The notes under the pieces: generated by a model
Database searches by the model: none
What the model was told of the DNA's origin: nothing
Seen by the model: only the letters and a program-made list of their open reading frames with translations
Position numbers and translations under genes: made by a program
In this document: one piece after another, positions 7,662-16,979 of the stretch
Position numbering within the stretch: position 1 is the first letter of the stretch
Layout: each line of letters starts with the position of its first letter
Assembly (NCBI GenBank): GCA_035444405.1
Contig: DAOMOP010000007.1
Location: forward strand, 1-50,010
Reading direction: 5' to 3'
Origin: DAOMOP01 sp035444405
Lineage (GTDB): Bacteria > Pseudomonadota > Gammaproteobacteria > Burkholderiales > Rhodocyclaceae
DNA length: 50,010 bases

Positions 7662-9293
7662 ATGACAGAAAAACACGATCCGATGGCCCCCGACGGTGAA
7701 GTCAATCCGATAGACACCGACTACCAGATCGGCCAGGACAACATCGTCGTCAACGTCGGGCCGTTCGGGCTCGACATCCACAACCGCGTATTCGCGATCT
7801 CGGGCCTCACGGTCGTCGCCTTCGTCGCGCTGACACTGATGTTCCAGAACGAGGTCGAGCCGATGTTCAGCGGCTTGCGCAGCTGGCTGACCTCGCGGCT
7901 CGACTGGTTCTTCATCAGCGCGGGCAACATCTTCGTACTCGTGTGCCTGGGCCTGGTGGTCTCGCCGCTCGGCAAGGTGCGCCTGGGCGGCACCAAGGCG
8001 ACACCGGACTACTCGTATGTGGGCTGGTTCTCGATGCTGTTCGCTGCCGGCATGGGCATCGGGCTGATGTATTTCGGCGTCTCGGAGCCGCTGTCGCATT
8101 TCGGCAGCGCCATCGGCGGCACCAGCATCGAAGACGGCGTGCGCACCGACTGGGCACCGCTCGGGGCTGCCGCCGGCGACGCCGAGGCCGCCTCGCGGCT
8201 GGCGATGGCCGCGACGATCTACCACTGGGCGCTGCATCCGTGGGCGATCTACGCCATCCTCGCCCTCGGCCTGGCACTGTTCTCGTTCAACAAGGGCCTG
8301 CCGCTGACGGTGCGCTCGGTGTTCTACCCGCTGCTCGGCGAGCGCGTGTGGGGCTGGCCCGGCCACGTCATCGACATCCTGGCGGTGTTCGCGACGCTGT
8401 TCGGCCTGGCCACCTCGCTCGGCCTCGGCGCCTCCCAGGCTTCGTCGGGCCTGAACTATCTGTTCGGCGTGCCGCTGGGCAACACGACCCAGGTCGTGCT
8501 CGTGATCGCGATCACGGCGGTCGCGACAGGCTCGGTCGTCGCCGGGCTCGACGCCGGCGTCAAGCGCCTGTCCGAGATCAACATGATTCTGGCGGTGCTG
8601 TTGCTGCTGTTCGTGATCCTGACCGGACCGACGCTCGCGATCGTCACCGGCTTCTTCGCCAATCTGGGCGCCTACCTCGAGTTCCTGCCCGCGCTCGCGA
8701 ATCCGATCGGCCGCGAGGACACCAACTTCTCCGAAGGCTGGACGGCGTTCTACTGGGCGTGGTGGATCTCGTGGTCACCGTTCGTCGGCATGTTCATCGC
8801 GCGCGTGTCGCGCGGTCGCACGGTGCGCGAATTCATCGTCTCGGTGCTGATCATCCCGTCACTCGCGTGCGCGCTGTGGATGACGGTGTTCGGCGAGACG
8901 GCGATCACGCAGTACGTCAAGGACGGCTACGAAGCGGCGGTCAATGCCGAGCTGCCGCTGCAGCTCTTCGCAATGCTCGACGTGCTGCCGCTCGCGCAGA
9001 TCACCTCCTTCGTCGGCATCGTGCTGGTGGTGGTGTTCTTCGTCACCTCGTCGGACTCGGGTTCGCTCGTGATCGACGTGATCTCGGCCGGCGGCAAGGT
9101 CGATGCGCCGACCCCGCAGCGCGTGTTCTGGTGCGTGTTCGAAGGACTCGTGGCGATCGCGCTGATCCTCGGCGGCGGCCTGGTCGCGCTGCAGGCGATG
9201 GCGGTGTCGACGGGTTTTCCGTTCACGATCGTGCTCTTGATGTCCACCATCGCGGTGATCAAGGGCCTCGCCTCGGAGCCGCGCGCCTCCTGA
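7662..9293 (+). CDS. BCCT-family betaine/carnitine/choline transporter
   Basis: A 543-residue secondary transporter of the BCCT family with twelve membrane helices in the inner membrane. The glycine-rich stretch GMGIGLMYFGVSEP lies at 130-143 and the Trp-rich helix WAWWISWSPFVG at 365-376. In BetP these regions line the sodium and betaine sites. The GMGIGLM form is that of sodium-coupled glycine betaine carriers rather than the CaiT exchanger. The cytosolic tails are short, so the long osmosensing C-terminus of BetP is missing. This suggests uptake for catabolism rather than strict osmotic control (inference). It carries leader copy B upstream and is followed after 86 bases by the cNMP/CBS/nucleotidyltransferase gene. 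Glycine betaine is the likeliest substrate given the demethylation locus. Confidence 0.88.
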   Translation: MTEKHDPMAPDGEVNPIDTDYQIGQDNIVVNVGPFGLDIHNRVFAISGLTVVAFVALTLMFQNEVEPMFSGLRSWLTSRLDWFFISAGNIFVLVCLGLVVSPLGKVRLGGTKATPDYSYVGWFSMLFAAGMGIGLMYFGVSEPLSHFGSAIGGTSIEDGVRTDWAPLGAAAGDAEAASRLAMAATIYHWALHPWAIYAILALGLALFSFNKGLPLTVRSVFYPLLGERVWGWPGHVIDILAVFATLFGLATSLGLGASQASSGLNYLFGVPLGNTTQVVLVIAITAVATGSVVAGLDAGVKRLSEINMILAVLLLLFVILTGPTLAIVTGFFANLGAYLEFLPALANPIGREDTNFSEGWTAFYWAWWISWSPFVGMFIARVSRGRTVREFIVSVLIIPSLACALWMTVFGETAITQYVKDGYEAAVNAELPLQLFAMLDVLPLAQITSFVGIVLVVVFFVTSSDSGSLVIDVISAGGKVDAPTPQRVFWCVFEGLVAIALILGGGLVALQAMAVSTGFPFTIVLLMSTIAVIKGLASEPRAS

Positions 9294-9298
9294 CCGGG

Positions 9299-9330
9299 CG
9301 CCGCGCTCCGGTTCGCACCGGAGCGCGGCG
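9299..9330 (+). terminator. Perfect 13-bp hairpin after the BCCT gene
   Basis: Six bases after the BCCT stop, CGCCGCGCTCCGG (9299-9311) pairs fully with CCGGAGCGCGGCG (9318-9330) across a TTCGCA loop. No T-run follows, so it may protect the upstream mRNA end, pause polymerase or act as a partial terminator rather than a full intrinsic terminator. Confidence 0.5.
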
Positions 9331-9379
9331 GCGCAAGGCACCGCCCCTCCTCCCGCGATTGCCGACCCCGGACGTACCC

Positions 9380-11254
9380 ATGCAGGTCGAACAGCTCGAA
9401 ATCCTCGACTTCCTCCGCCGCTATCCGCCTTTCGCCGAGCTCCCCGAGGAAACGCTCGAGCGCGTGGCGGCGTCGGTCGACGTGCGCTACTTCAAGGCCG
9501 GCACGCGCATCATCGAGTTCGGCGAGCAGGCACAGTACTGGTATGTCGTACGCAGCGGCGCGGTCGAGGTGTTCCGGCGCAACGGCACGCTCTACAACCG
9601 CCTCACCGAAGGCGGCTACTTCGGCGAGTTCGGGCTGCTGCGCAACAAGCGCGTGCGCTTTCCGGCCGCTGCCCTCGAGGACACGCTGCTCTACCTGATC
9701 CCGGAAGCGGTGTTCACGGATCTGTTCGAGAACAACGAACAGTTCGCCGACTTTGTCGAGGTCGAGGACCGCACACGCCTGCGCCACGTCGTATCGCGCC
9801 GCGAGGACGCCAATCAGCTGATGACGGCGACGATAGACACGCTGGTCGGACGCGCCGCGGTGATGGTCGACCGGCGCGCGAGCGCGCTCGACGCCGCCCG
9901 GCGCATGGCCGAAGAAGGCGTGTCGTCGCTGCTGATCAGCGAGGTCGCGCAGGAAGGCGGCCCGCCGCCGGTGATCGGCATCGTCACCGACCGTGACCTG
10001 CGTACGCGCCTGGTCGCGCGAGGCCTCGCCTACGACACGCCGGTCACCGACATCATGTCGACAGGCATCGTCTCGGTGCAGCACAAGCAGCTCGTGTTCG
10101 AGGCGATGCTGCAGATGCTGCGCCACAACATCCATCATCTTCCGGTGCTGCGGCAGCAGCGCCCACTCGGCGTGGTCGCCCTCTCCGACATCATCCGTTA
10201 CGAGTCGCGCAACAGCCTGTTCGTGGTCGGCAGCATCTTCCACCAGCACAGCACAGACGAGCTCGCCGCGCTGACCCCGGATGTGCACGCGTGCTTTGCC
10301 CGCATGGTGCAGGAGGACGCCAACTCGCGCATGATCGGCGCGGCGATGTCGGTGATCGGGCGCAGCTTCAAGCAGCGGCTGCTGGAGCTGGCCGAGGCCG
10401 AGCTCGGACCGCCGCCGCTGCCGTATTGTTTCCTCGCGCTCGGCTCGATGGCGCGCCAGGAACAGCTCGTCATCACCGACCAGGACAATGCGCTGATTGT
10501 CGACGACGGCTTCGACCCCGCCCGCCACGACGACTATTTCAAGTCGCTGGCGGCCTTCGTCAGCGACGGCCTGGCGCGCTGCGGCTATACCTACTGCACC
10601 GGCGGCATCATGGCGACCAACCCGAAATGGCGCCAGCCGCGGCGCGTGTGGCGCGACTACTTCACCGACTGGATCGACCGCCCGACGCCCGAGTCGCTGC
10701 TCAACAGCGCGATCTTCTTCGATCTGGACGGCGTGTGGGGCCGCACCGAGTGGGTCGCCGAGCTGCGCGAGCTGATTGCCCGCAAGGCCCGCGGCAATCC
10801 GCGCTTTCTCGCCTGCATGGCGCGCAATGCGCTGCTGCGCACCCCGCCGCTGGGCTTCTTCAAGGATTTCGTGATGGAGTCCGACGGCCGTCAGAGCAAC
10901 ACGATCAACATGAAACGGCGCGGCACCGCACCGCTCGCCGACCTGATCCGCGTGCATGCGCTCGCGGTCGGCTCGAAGGCGCAGAGCTCGTTCGAGCGGC
11001 TGCGCGACATCATCGACGCGCAAATCCTGCCGCACGGGCGCGGCCAGGACCTGCACGATGCGTTCGAATTCATCTCGATGGTGCGCATCCGCCACCAGGC
11101 CGAGGATCTCGCCGCTGGTCGCGACCCGGACAACAGCATCGAACCGGAGAAGCTCTCCGACTTCGAGCGCAAGAACCTGCGCGACGCGTTCCTGATCCTC
11201 GCCAACGCGCAGAAATTCCTGAAGTACCGCTACCAGCCCGGGCGGGCGAACTGA
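9380..11254 (+). CDS. cNMP-binding / CBS / DUF294 nucleotidyltransferase signalling protein
   Basis: A 624-residue cytosolic protein with a cyclic-nucleotide-binding domain (about 10-125, with GGYFGEFGLLRNKRVRF), two CBS domains (about 155-275, IGIVTDRDLRTRLVARGLAYDTPVTDIMS), a GlnD-like nucleotidyltransferase core with GSMARQEQLVITDQDNAL (355-372, acidic pair D367 and D369) and a helical C-terminal domain. This is the standard DUF294 architecture. Such proteins often sit beside acetate or sodium-solute transporters together with a DEDDh exonuclease; here the partner is a BCCT carrier. The likely role is nucleotide-responsive control of the transporter by protein modification, which is inference. 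The start follows a modest upstream site; translation of the exonuclease begins 13 bases after its stop. Confidence 0.9.
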   Translation: MQVEQLEILDFLRRYPPFAELPEETLERVAASVDVRYFKAGTRIIEFGEQAQYWYVVRSGAVEVFRRNGTLYNRLTEGGYFGEFGLLRNKRVRFPAAALEDTLLYLIPEAVFTDLFENNEQFADFVEVEDRTRLRHVVSRREDANQLMTATIDTLVGRAAVMVDRRASALDAARRMAEEGVSSLLISEVAQEGGPPPVIGIVTDRDLRTRLVARGLAYDTPVTDIMSTGIVSVQHKQLVFEAMLQMLRHNIHHLPVLRQQRPLGVVALSDIIRYESRNSLFVVGSIFHQHSTDELAALTPDVHACFARMVQEDANSRMIGAAMSVIGRSFKQRLLELAEAELGPPPLPYCFLALGSMARQEQLVITDQDNALIVDDGFDPARHDDYFKSLAAFVSDGLARCGYTYCTGGIMATNPKWRQPRRVWRDYFTDWIDRPTPESLLNSAIFFDLDGVWGRTEWVAELRELIARKARGNPRFLACMARNALLRTPPLGFFKDFVMESDGRQSNTINMKRRGTAPLADLIRVHALAVGSKAQSSFERLRDIIDAQILPHGRGQDLHDAFEFISMVRIRHQAEDLAAGRDPDNSIEPEKLSDFERKNLRDAFLILANAQKFLKYRYQPGRAN

Positions 11255-11267
11255 GGCGCGGCCGGCG

Positions 11268-12014
11268 GTGCTGCATCTCGGCCTCCTGCGACAGCCCCGG
11301 CGCAAACAGCCCGACGCGCCGACGCCCGAATGGTCGGAGCGCTTCGCGCTGCTCGCGACGAGCGCGCGCGATGCGCGCCTGCGCGCCTATTACGCCGCCG
11401 GGGCGATCCACGGCGACACCCCGCTCGCCGACGCGCCGCTGATGGCGATGGACGTCGAGACGACGGGCCTCGACCCGCAGCACGACGGCATCGTCAGCAT
11501 CGGTCTGGTGCCGATGACGCTGGAGCACATTCGCGCCAGCGCGTCGCGGCACTGGATCGTCAAGCCCCGCGTACCGCTCGCCGAGGAATCGGTCGCGCTG
11601 CACGGCATCACCGATTCACAGATCGCCCGCGCGCCCGATCTGATCGACATCCTCGAGGAGTTCCTCGAAGCGATCGCGGGGCACGTGCTGGTAGTCCATT
11701 GCCGTGCGATCGAGCGCAAGTTCCTCGATGCGGCGCTGATCGAGCGCATCGCGGAGCCGATCGAGTTCCCCGTCATCGACACGATGGAGCTCGAGGCGCG
11801 GCTGCACCGCGGCAAGCGCCCCGGGCTCTTCGCACGGCTTGCCGGGCACAGGCAGCGCTCGATCCGGCTCGCCGACAGCCGTGCCCGCTACCACCTGCCG
11901 CGCTACCGGCCCCACCACGCGCTGACCGACGCGCTGGCGTCGGCCGAGCTGCTGCAGGCGCAGGTCGCGCACCGTTTCTCGCCGCAGACGCCGGTGCGCG
12001 AGCTGTGGAAGTGA
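11268..12014 (+). CDS. DEDDh 3'-5' exonuclease (DnaQ/RNase T type)
   Basis: A 248-residue exonuclease of the DnaQ superfamily. Exo I is MDVETTGLD with D62 and E64. Exo III is HHALTDALAS with the catalytic His (216 or 217) and D221. The middle Asp lies in the region around 143-155. It starts with GTG, 13 bases behind the DUF294 gene, so the two are translationally linked. The DUF294/exonuclease pairing recurs in proteobacteria next to solute transporters. Substrate unknown; a signalling or RNA-turnover role is as likely as DNA proofreading, because there is no polymerase link. Confidence 0.85.
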   Translation: MLHLGLLRQPRRKQPDAPTPEWSERFALLATSARDARLRAYYAAGAIHGDTPLADAPLMAMDVETTGLDPQHDGIVSIGLVPMTLEHIRASASRHWIVKPRVPLAEESVALHGITDSQIARAPDLIDILEEFLEAIAGHVLVVHCRAIERKFLDAALIERIAEPIEFPVIDTMELEARLHRGKRPGLFARLAGHRQRSIRLADSRARYHLPRYRPHHALTDALASAELLQAQVAHRFSPQTPVRELWK

Positions 12015-12037
12015 GCGCCGTCGGCTGCGCGTGCCGG

Positions 12038-13204
12038 CTAGAGCGGAAGACTGTGCAGATTGCGCGAGACGCTGCCGTAGGTCGCCTCGCCCTGCGCGAG
12101 CATCAGCGCGAGCTCGGCCGACGAAGGCCGCGGCGCCGTCTCGGACGGCGTCTCGGCCGCTGCCGGCTTCGATTCGGCCGCGGTGATGCGCGCCGACCCG
12201 GCTGCGGTGCCCGTTCCGCGCTCGTTGCGCGGCGGCACGCCAAAGAACTCGCGGTAGCACTTCGAGAAGTGCGGCGTCGACACGAAGCCGCAGGCGGTGG
12301 CGACCTCGATGATCATCATCGAAGTCTGGCGCAGCAGCTGGCGCGCACGATTGAGGCGGATGGTCAGGTAGTAGCGCGACGGCGAGCACTGCAGATACTT
12401 CAGGAACAGCCGCTCGATCTGCCGGCGTGAGACATTCACATAGCGCGCGAGCTCCTCGAGCTCGAGCGGCTCCTCGATGTTGGCCTCCATCAGCGCGACG
12501 ATCTCGAGCAGCTTGGGCTGCGCGGTGCCGAGCACGTGCTTGAGCGGCACGCGCTGCTGCTCCTGATCGCCGCGCAGGCGGTCACACATGAACATCTCGG
12601 AGATCGCCGCCATCAGCTCGCGGCCGTGCTGCTGGCCGATCAGGTAGAGCATCATGTCGAGCGGTGCGGTGCCGCCCGACGACGTGTAGCGGTCGCGGTC
12701 TATCGTGAACAGCCGGCTCGTCACGAGCACGCGCGGAAAGGCCTCCTGCAGGCCCGAGATGCACTCCCAGTGGATGCTGGCCTTGTGGCCGTCGAGCAGG
12801 CCCGCTTTCGCGAGCGCCCAACTGCCCGTGCATACCCCGCCCAGGCGCCGGCCGTGGCGCGCCTGCTGTTGCAGGTAGACGATGTGGGCCGGACGGATGC
12901 ACTTGCTCTGGGCGATGCCGCCGCAGACGATCACCATGTCGAGCTCGAGCGGCTCGGCCAGCGAGGCGTCCGGCATCACCTGCAGCCCGTCGCTCGCGCG
13001 CACCGGCGCGCCGTCCTCGCTGAGCGTGAACCACTGGTACAGCTCGCGCCCGCTCAGCTGGTTGGCCATGCGCAAGGGCTCGATCGCGGCGGCCTGTGCG
13101 ATCAGCGTGAAGTTGTCGAGCAGCAGGAAACCGATCCGGTGGGGCCGCGCGAGCCCCTTCTCCGTGGTTCGGTGCGCTGCGCCGGCACTGTGGATGCCTT
13201 GCAT
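12038..13204 (-). CDS. GlxA/AraC-family regulator, GbdR-like
   Basis: A 388-residue regulator with an N-terminal DJ-1/PfpI-like ligand domain (about 22-195, GGVCTGSWALAKAG around Cys125) and a C-terminal AraC DNA-binding pair (about 235-330, VNVSRRQIERLFLKYLQCSP and ACGFVSTPHFSKCYREFFG). This matches GbdR, which in Pseudomonas responds to glycine betaine and dimethylglycine and activates betaine catabolism, sdaA-type genes and carnitine genes. The tail after residue 335 is Ala/Ser/Pro-rich. The start at 13204 is chosen over one six codons upstream because GGAGGAG is correctly spaced before it. It lies downstream of sdaA on the same strand. The ligand cannot be proved from sequence; CdhR or ArgR relatives are alternatives. 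Confidence 0.8.
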   Translation of the reverse strand: MQGIHSAGAAHRTTEKGLARPHRIGFLLLDNFTLIAQAAAIEPLRMANQLSGRELYQWFTLSEDGAPVRASDGLQVMPDASLAEPLELDMVIVCGGIAQSKCIRPAHIVYLQQQARHGRRLGGVCTGSWALAKAGLLDGHKASIHWECISGLQEAFPRVLVTSRLFTIDRDRYTSSGGTAPLDMMLYLIGQQHGRELMAAISEMFMCDRLRGDQEQQRVPLKHVLGTAQPKLLEIVALMEANIEEPLELEELARYVNVSRRQIERLFLKYLQCSPSRYYLTIRLNRARQLLRQTSMMIIEVATACGFVSTPHFSKCYREFFGVPPRNERGTGTAAGSARITAAESKPAAAETPSETAPRPSSAELALMLAQGEATYGSVSRNLHSLPL

Positions 13205-13497
13205 CGATTTCTCCTCCTGCACCGCAGCGGGTGCAATTCCGGCGGCAGGCCGCGTGAGCCTGCCGCTCGCTTGTCGTTGTCTCCCCCGGAAGGCCGGGTC
13301 CTTGCGTCACGACGGTGTCCGTCGCGTACCGCGATGGGCATCACCGAAGGCGGCGTTCCGTCGTGTTACGAGTCGATTCTGGCGAGTGCGTTTCCGGCTG
13401 TCCGCACGGCTCGATCAGCACGATCTTAAACACAATTCTCGCGCGCCGCGACTCCCGCCCTGCAACGATCCGGCACGACGCGCGGCGCCGCCACCGC

Positions 13498-14892
13498 TCA
13501 GCACTCGATGAAGCTCACCGCGAGCCCGCCGCGCGAGGTCTCCTTGTACTTGTCGAGCATGTCGCGGCCGGTGTCGCGCATGGTGCGGATGGCCTTGTCG
13601 AGCGACACCAGGTGCTCGCCGTCGCCCTGCAGCGCCATCTGCGCGGCGTTGATCGCCTTGACCGCGGCGATCGCGTTGCGCTCGATGCACGGCACCTGCA
13701 CGAGGCCGCCGATCGGATCGCAGGTCAGCCCCAGATTGTGCTCGAGGCCGATCTCGGCGGCGTTCTCGACCTGCTCGGGCGTGCCGCCCATGACCTCGGC
13801 CAGTCCGGCGGCGGCCATCGCGCAGGCCGAGCCGACCTCGCCCTGGCAGCCGACCTCGGCACCCGAGATCGACGCATTCTTCTTGCACAGGATGCCGATC
13901 GCGGCCGCGGCGAGCAGGAAGTCGACGACGTCGCGGTCGCTGCTGTCGGGCTGGAAACGCATGTAGTAGTGCAGCACCGCCGGGATGATGCCGGCCGCGC
14001 CGTTGGTCGGCGCGGTGACCATGCGTCCGCCGCCGGCGTTCTCCTCGTTGACCGCGAGCGCATACAGATTGACCCAGTCCATCGCCGAGAAAGTCTTCGT
14101 GATCAGCGCGCCGGAGTGGCGCGTGCCGGTGTGCTCGCCGGCGAGCAGGCGACGGTGCAGCGACGGCGCGCGCCGGCGCACGTTCAGTCCGCCCGGCAGC
14201 ACACCCTCGTGGCGGATGCCGTTGGCGACGCACTCCTGCATCACGTCCCAGATGCGCCGCAGCGCCGCGCGCGTCTCGTCCTCGCTGCGCCACGCCTTCT
14301 CGTTCTCGAGCATCAGCTCGCTGATGCGCAGGCCGTGGCGGCGGCACAGCGCGAGCAGCTCGGCGGCGCTGTTGAAGTCGTAGCGCAGCGGCGTGTCGTC
14401 GACGTCGAGCGTGTTGGCCTGCGCCTGCGCCTCGTCGATGACGAAACCGCCGCCGATCGAGTAGTAGGTGTTCTGATAAAGGATGCCGGCGCGGCCGTAT
14501 GCGAGCAGCCGCATCGCGTTCGGATGCCGCACCAGCGTGTCGGCGTGGAATTGCATGTCGCGCGACCACTGGAACGGCAGCGCGACGCGCCCGGCCAGCC
14601 TCAGCGTGTCGCTGCGCTTCACCTCGGCGACGCTCGGCTCGATGATCTCGGGGTCGATCGTGTCGGGCCGCTCGCCCATCAGCCCGACGATCACCGCACG
14701 GTCGGTGCCGTGGCCGATGCCGGTCGCCGACAGCGAGCCGAACAGCTGCACTTCGACGCGCCGCACCTCGTCGAGCAGCGCGCGCGCGCTAAGCTCGGCG
14801 GCGAAGTCGTGAGCCGCGCGCATCGGGCCGACGGTGTGCGAGCTGGACGGGCCGACGCCGATTTTGAACAAGTCGAGGACGCTTATGGGCAT
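13498..14892 (-). CDS. sdaA: L-serine ammonia-lyase, iron-sulfur type
   Basis: A 464-residue single-chain L-serine dehydratase that converts serine to pyruvate and ammonia in the cytosol. It carries the family opening SVLDLFKIGVGPSSSHTVGP, the APTNGAAGIIPA block (294-305) and the three cysteines expected to bind the 4Fe-4S cluster: C336 and C349 in GILCKKNASISGAEVGC and C391 in LTCDPIGG. The start at 14892 is the Met that opens the conserved block. It is divergent from a LysR gene across 143 bases and upstream of the GbdR-like gene. In Pseudomonas an SdaA of this type handles serine formed from betaine-derived glycine; that role fits here. The oxygen-labile cluster implies active repair or low oxygen. 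Confidence 0.94.
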   Translation of the reverse strand: MPISVLDLFKIGVGPSSSHTVGPMRAAHDFAAELSARALLDEVRRVEVQLFGSLSATGIGHGTDRAVIVGLMGERPDTIDPEIIEPSVAEVKRSDTLRLAGRVALPFQWSRDMQFHADTLVRHPNAMRLLAYGRAGILYQNTYYSIGGGFVIDEAQAQANTLDVDDTPLRYDFNSAAELLALCRRHGLRISELMLENEKAWRSEDETRAALRRIWDVMQECVANGIRHEGVLPGGLNVRRRAPSLHRRLLAGEHTGTRHSGALITKTFSAMDWVNLYALAVNEENAGGGRMVTAPTNGAAGIIPAVLHYYMRFQPDSSDRDVVDFLLAAAAIGILCKKNASISGAEVGCQGEVGSACAMAAAGLAEVMGGTPEQVENAAEIGLEHNLGLTCDPIGGLVQVPCIERNAIAAVKAINAAQMALQGDGEHLVSLDKAIRTMRDTGRDMLDKYKETSRGGLAVSFIEC

Positions 14893-15035
14893 GTCGGGGC
14901 TCTCGGTTGGGTGGCAGTCTTGGATCAGTTCCGCTAAAGCCACGCGGTTTCGATGAAGGGGTGAATCCATTCTCGGCGCGGCGAAAAGACGGCGCAAACC
15001 ATAATTTCTGATCGCAGCTTGAGCCAGGCTAAACC

Positions 15036-15995
15036 ATGCACAAGGCCATCAACGCGCAGACCCACGCCTGGCTGAAGGTGTTCGCCGTCAGCGCCCGCCA
15101 TCTGTCGTTCACGCACGCGGCCGAGGAGCTGCACGTGACCACCGGCGCGATCAGCCAGCAGATCAAGCAGCTCGAGGAGCGCCTCGGCTTCAGGCTGTTC
15201 CGCCGCCTGCCGCGGCGCCTCGAGCTGACGGCCGAGGGGCGGCGGCTCGCCGACAGCGTCAATGCCGCTCACCAGCTGATCGACCTGGAGGTGGCGCGGC
15301 TGCACTCGGGCGAGATGAGCGGCGTCGTGCGGCTGCGCTCGCTGCCGTCGTTCCTGACCCGCTGGCTGGTGCCACGCCTGCCGCGCCTGCAGCAGCGCCT
15401 GCCCGACATCGAGCTGCACCTGCACGCCGAGGACAGCAGCCTGTCGCTGCGCGGCGGCGAGTTCGACCTGGCGATCGACCTGAACGACGGCGCCTATCAG
15501 GGCTTCCAGACCACGGTGCTGATGGAGGAGGAGATCTTCCCGGTGTGCACGCCGGCGCTGATGCGCGGGCGGCGGCCGCTCGTGCGTCCCGAGGACCTCG
15601 AGGACTACCCGCTGCTGCACGACGTCACCGCCTGGCGCGGCAGCCATGCCTATTCGGAGTGGGAGCACTACCTGCGCGCCATCGGCGCGCCGCACGTCGA
15701 GATCCGGCGCGGCTACACCTTCAACCGCAATCACATCACCATCGAGGCGGCGATGGCCGGCATGGGCGTCGCGATCGCACGGCGCACGCTGACCACCACC
15801 GAGCTCGCCTCGGGCGCGCTCGTCGCACCGTTCGCGCAGCGGGTCGCCACCGGCAAGTACTACGGCATCGTGCACCCGGCCGGCGCGCTCGACGACCGGC
15901 GCGTGCGCGCGGTGCACGACTGGATCGTCGAGGAAGCCCTCGCGCACGAGGACGGCGATGACAGCCGGCTGCTGCCGCCCGACACGGTCGCGTGA
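15036..15995 (+). CDS. LysR-type regulator, GcvA-like
   Basis: A 319-residue LysR regulator. The winged helix-turn-helix covers about 10-65 (SFTHAAEELHVTTGAISQQIKQLEERLGFRLFRR), which is the GcvA-subgroup form. The effector domain follows from about 90. It is divergent from sdaA with a 143-base shared control region, so it probably regulates sdaA and itself. GcvA relatives respond to glycine, which would suit serine/glycine catabolism, but the ligand is inference. Confidence 0.85.
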   Translation: MHKAINAQTHAWLKVFAVSARHLSFTHAAEELHVTTGAISQQIKQLEERLGFRLFRRLPRRLELTAEGRRLADSVNAAHQLIDLEVARLHSGEMSGVVRLRSLPSFLTRWLVPRLPRLQQRLPDIELHLHAEDSSLSLRGGEFDLAIDLNDGAYQGFQTTVLMEEEIFPVCTPALMRGRRPLVRPEDLEDYPLLHDVTAWRGSHAYSEWEHYLRAIGAPHVEIRRGYTFNRNHITIEAAMAGMGVAIARRTLTTTELASGALVAPFAQRVATGKYYGIVHPAGALDDRRVRAVHDWIVEEALAHEDGDDSRLLPPDTVA

Positions 15996-16071
15996 ACGCC
16001 CCGCCCGGCCGTCCGAAGGGGGCGCTCGTTCCAGCGCCGGCTTTGCACCGCCAGCCCGACCGGGGGCGCCG

Positions 16072-16818
16072 TCAGTACATGTGCTGGCCGCCGTTGATCG
16101 ACAGGTCGGCGCCGGTCACGAAAGCCGCCTCGTCGGAGGCGAGATAGGCGATCAGCGCCGCGACCTCGGCCGGCTTGCCGAGACGCCCGACCGGAATCTG
16201 CGGCAGCACCTTGGTGTTCATGACATCCGGCGGCACCGCGGCGACCATGCGGGTGTCGAGATAGCCGGGCGACACGGTGTTGACGGTCACGCCGTTGCGC
16301 GCGACCTCGAGCGCGAGCGCCTTCGTGAAGCCGTGCATGCCGGCTTTCGCCGCCGCGTAGTTCGCCTGCCCGTACGCGCCCTTCTGCCCGTTCACCGACG
16401 AGATGTTGATCACGCGCCCCCAGCGGCGCGCGACCATACCGTCGATGACCTGCTTGGTCATGTTGAAGCACGAGTCGAGGTTGGTGCGGATCACCGCGTC
16501 CCAGTCGTCCTTGCTCATGCGCCGGAAGCTCGCGTCGCGGGTGATGCCGGCGTTGTTCACGAGCACGTCGATCGGCCCGACGTCGGACTCGACCATTTGC
16601 ACGCACGCCTGCGCCGACTCGAAGTCGGCCACGTCGCACGGCACGCCGACGAATGCGCAGCCGCGCGCCTTCATCGCCGCGAGCCATTCCTGCGCTTTCG
16701 CGTTGCCCGGCGAATGCGTCGCGACCACGCGCGTCCCGCGGTCCGCAAGCTGCATGCAGATCGCCTCGCCCAGTCCGCCCATGCCACCCGTCACCAATGC
16801 CACGCGTTGTTCGCTCAT
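16072..16818 (-). CDS. phaB: Acetoacetyl-CoA reductase (PHB type)
   Basis: A 248-residue short-chain dehydrogenase. The cofactor loop is TGGMGGLG (10-17) and the catalytic set is N114, S140, Y154 and K158 (YAAAK). The blocks GITRDASFRRMSKDDWDAVI, VNGQKGAYGQANYAAAKAG and the ending SINGGQHMY are those of PhaB/PhbB, which reduces acetoacetyl-CoA to (R)-3-hydroxybutyryl-CoA with NADPH for polyhydroxybutyrate. FabG is the main alternative but lacks this ending. No thiolase or synthase gene lies nearby in the window. It is convergent with the LysR gene. Confidence 0.87.
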   Translation of the reverse strand: MSEQRVALVTGGMGGLGEAICMQLADRGTRVVATHSPGNAKAQEWLAAMKARGCAFVGVPCDVADFESAQACVQMVESDVGPIDVLVNNAGITRDASFRRMSKDDWDAVIRTNLDSCFNMTKQVIDGMVARRWGRVINISSVNGQKGAYGQANYAAAKAGMHGFTKALALEVARNGVTVNTVSPGYLDTRMVAAVPPDVMNTKVLPQIPVGRLGKPAEVAALIAYLASDEAAFVTGADLSINGGQHMY

Positions 16819-16979
16819 CTCCCCTCCCCTGCCGATCGACGGTTGCGGCGGCCGTTCTTGCGGCTCGCCACTGCGTCGTTGATAAAATGTTCAAGTTAGT
16901 CGATCGGCGATCGAAGCGGAATACATGCAATCGATGAATCGGCCTAATGACTTCGAGGTATTCCGCATCACCGTCGCGC

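Noticed and set aside
7943..9379. Very long N-terminal extension of the DUF294 protein
   Set aside because: The open frame upstream of 9380 overlaps the BCCT gene out of frame and is Arg/Ala-rich shadow sequence; the protein starts at the cNMP domain.
16072..16818. FabG (3-oxoacyl-ACP reductase)
   Set aside because: The VNGQKGAYGQANY block and the SINGGQHMY ending are those of PHB-type acetoacetyl-CoA reductase.
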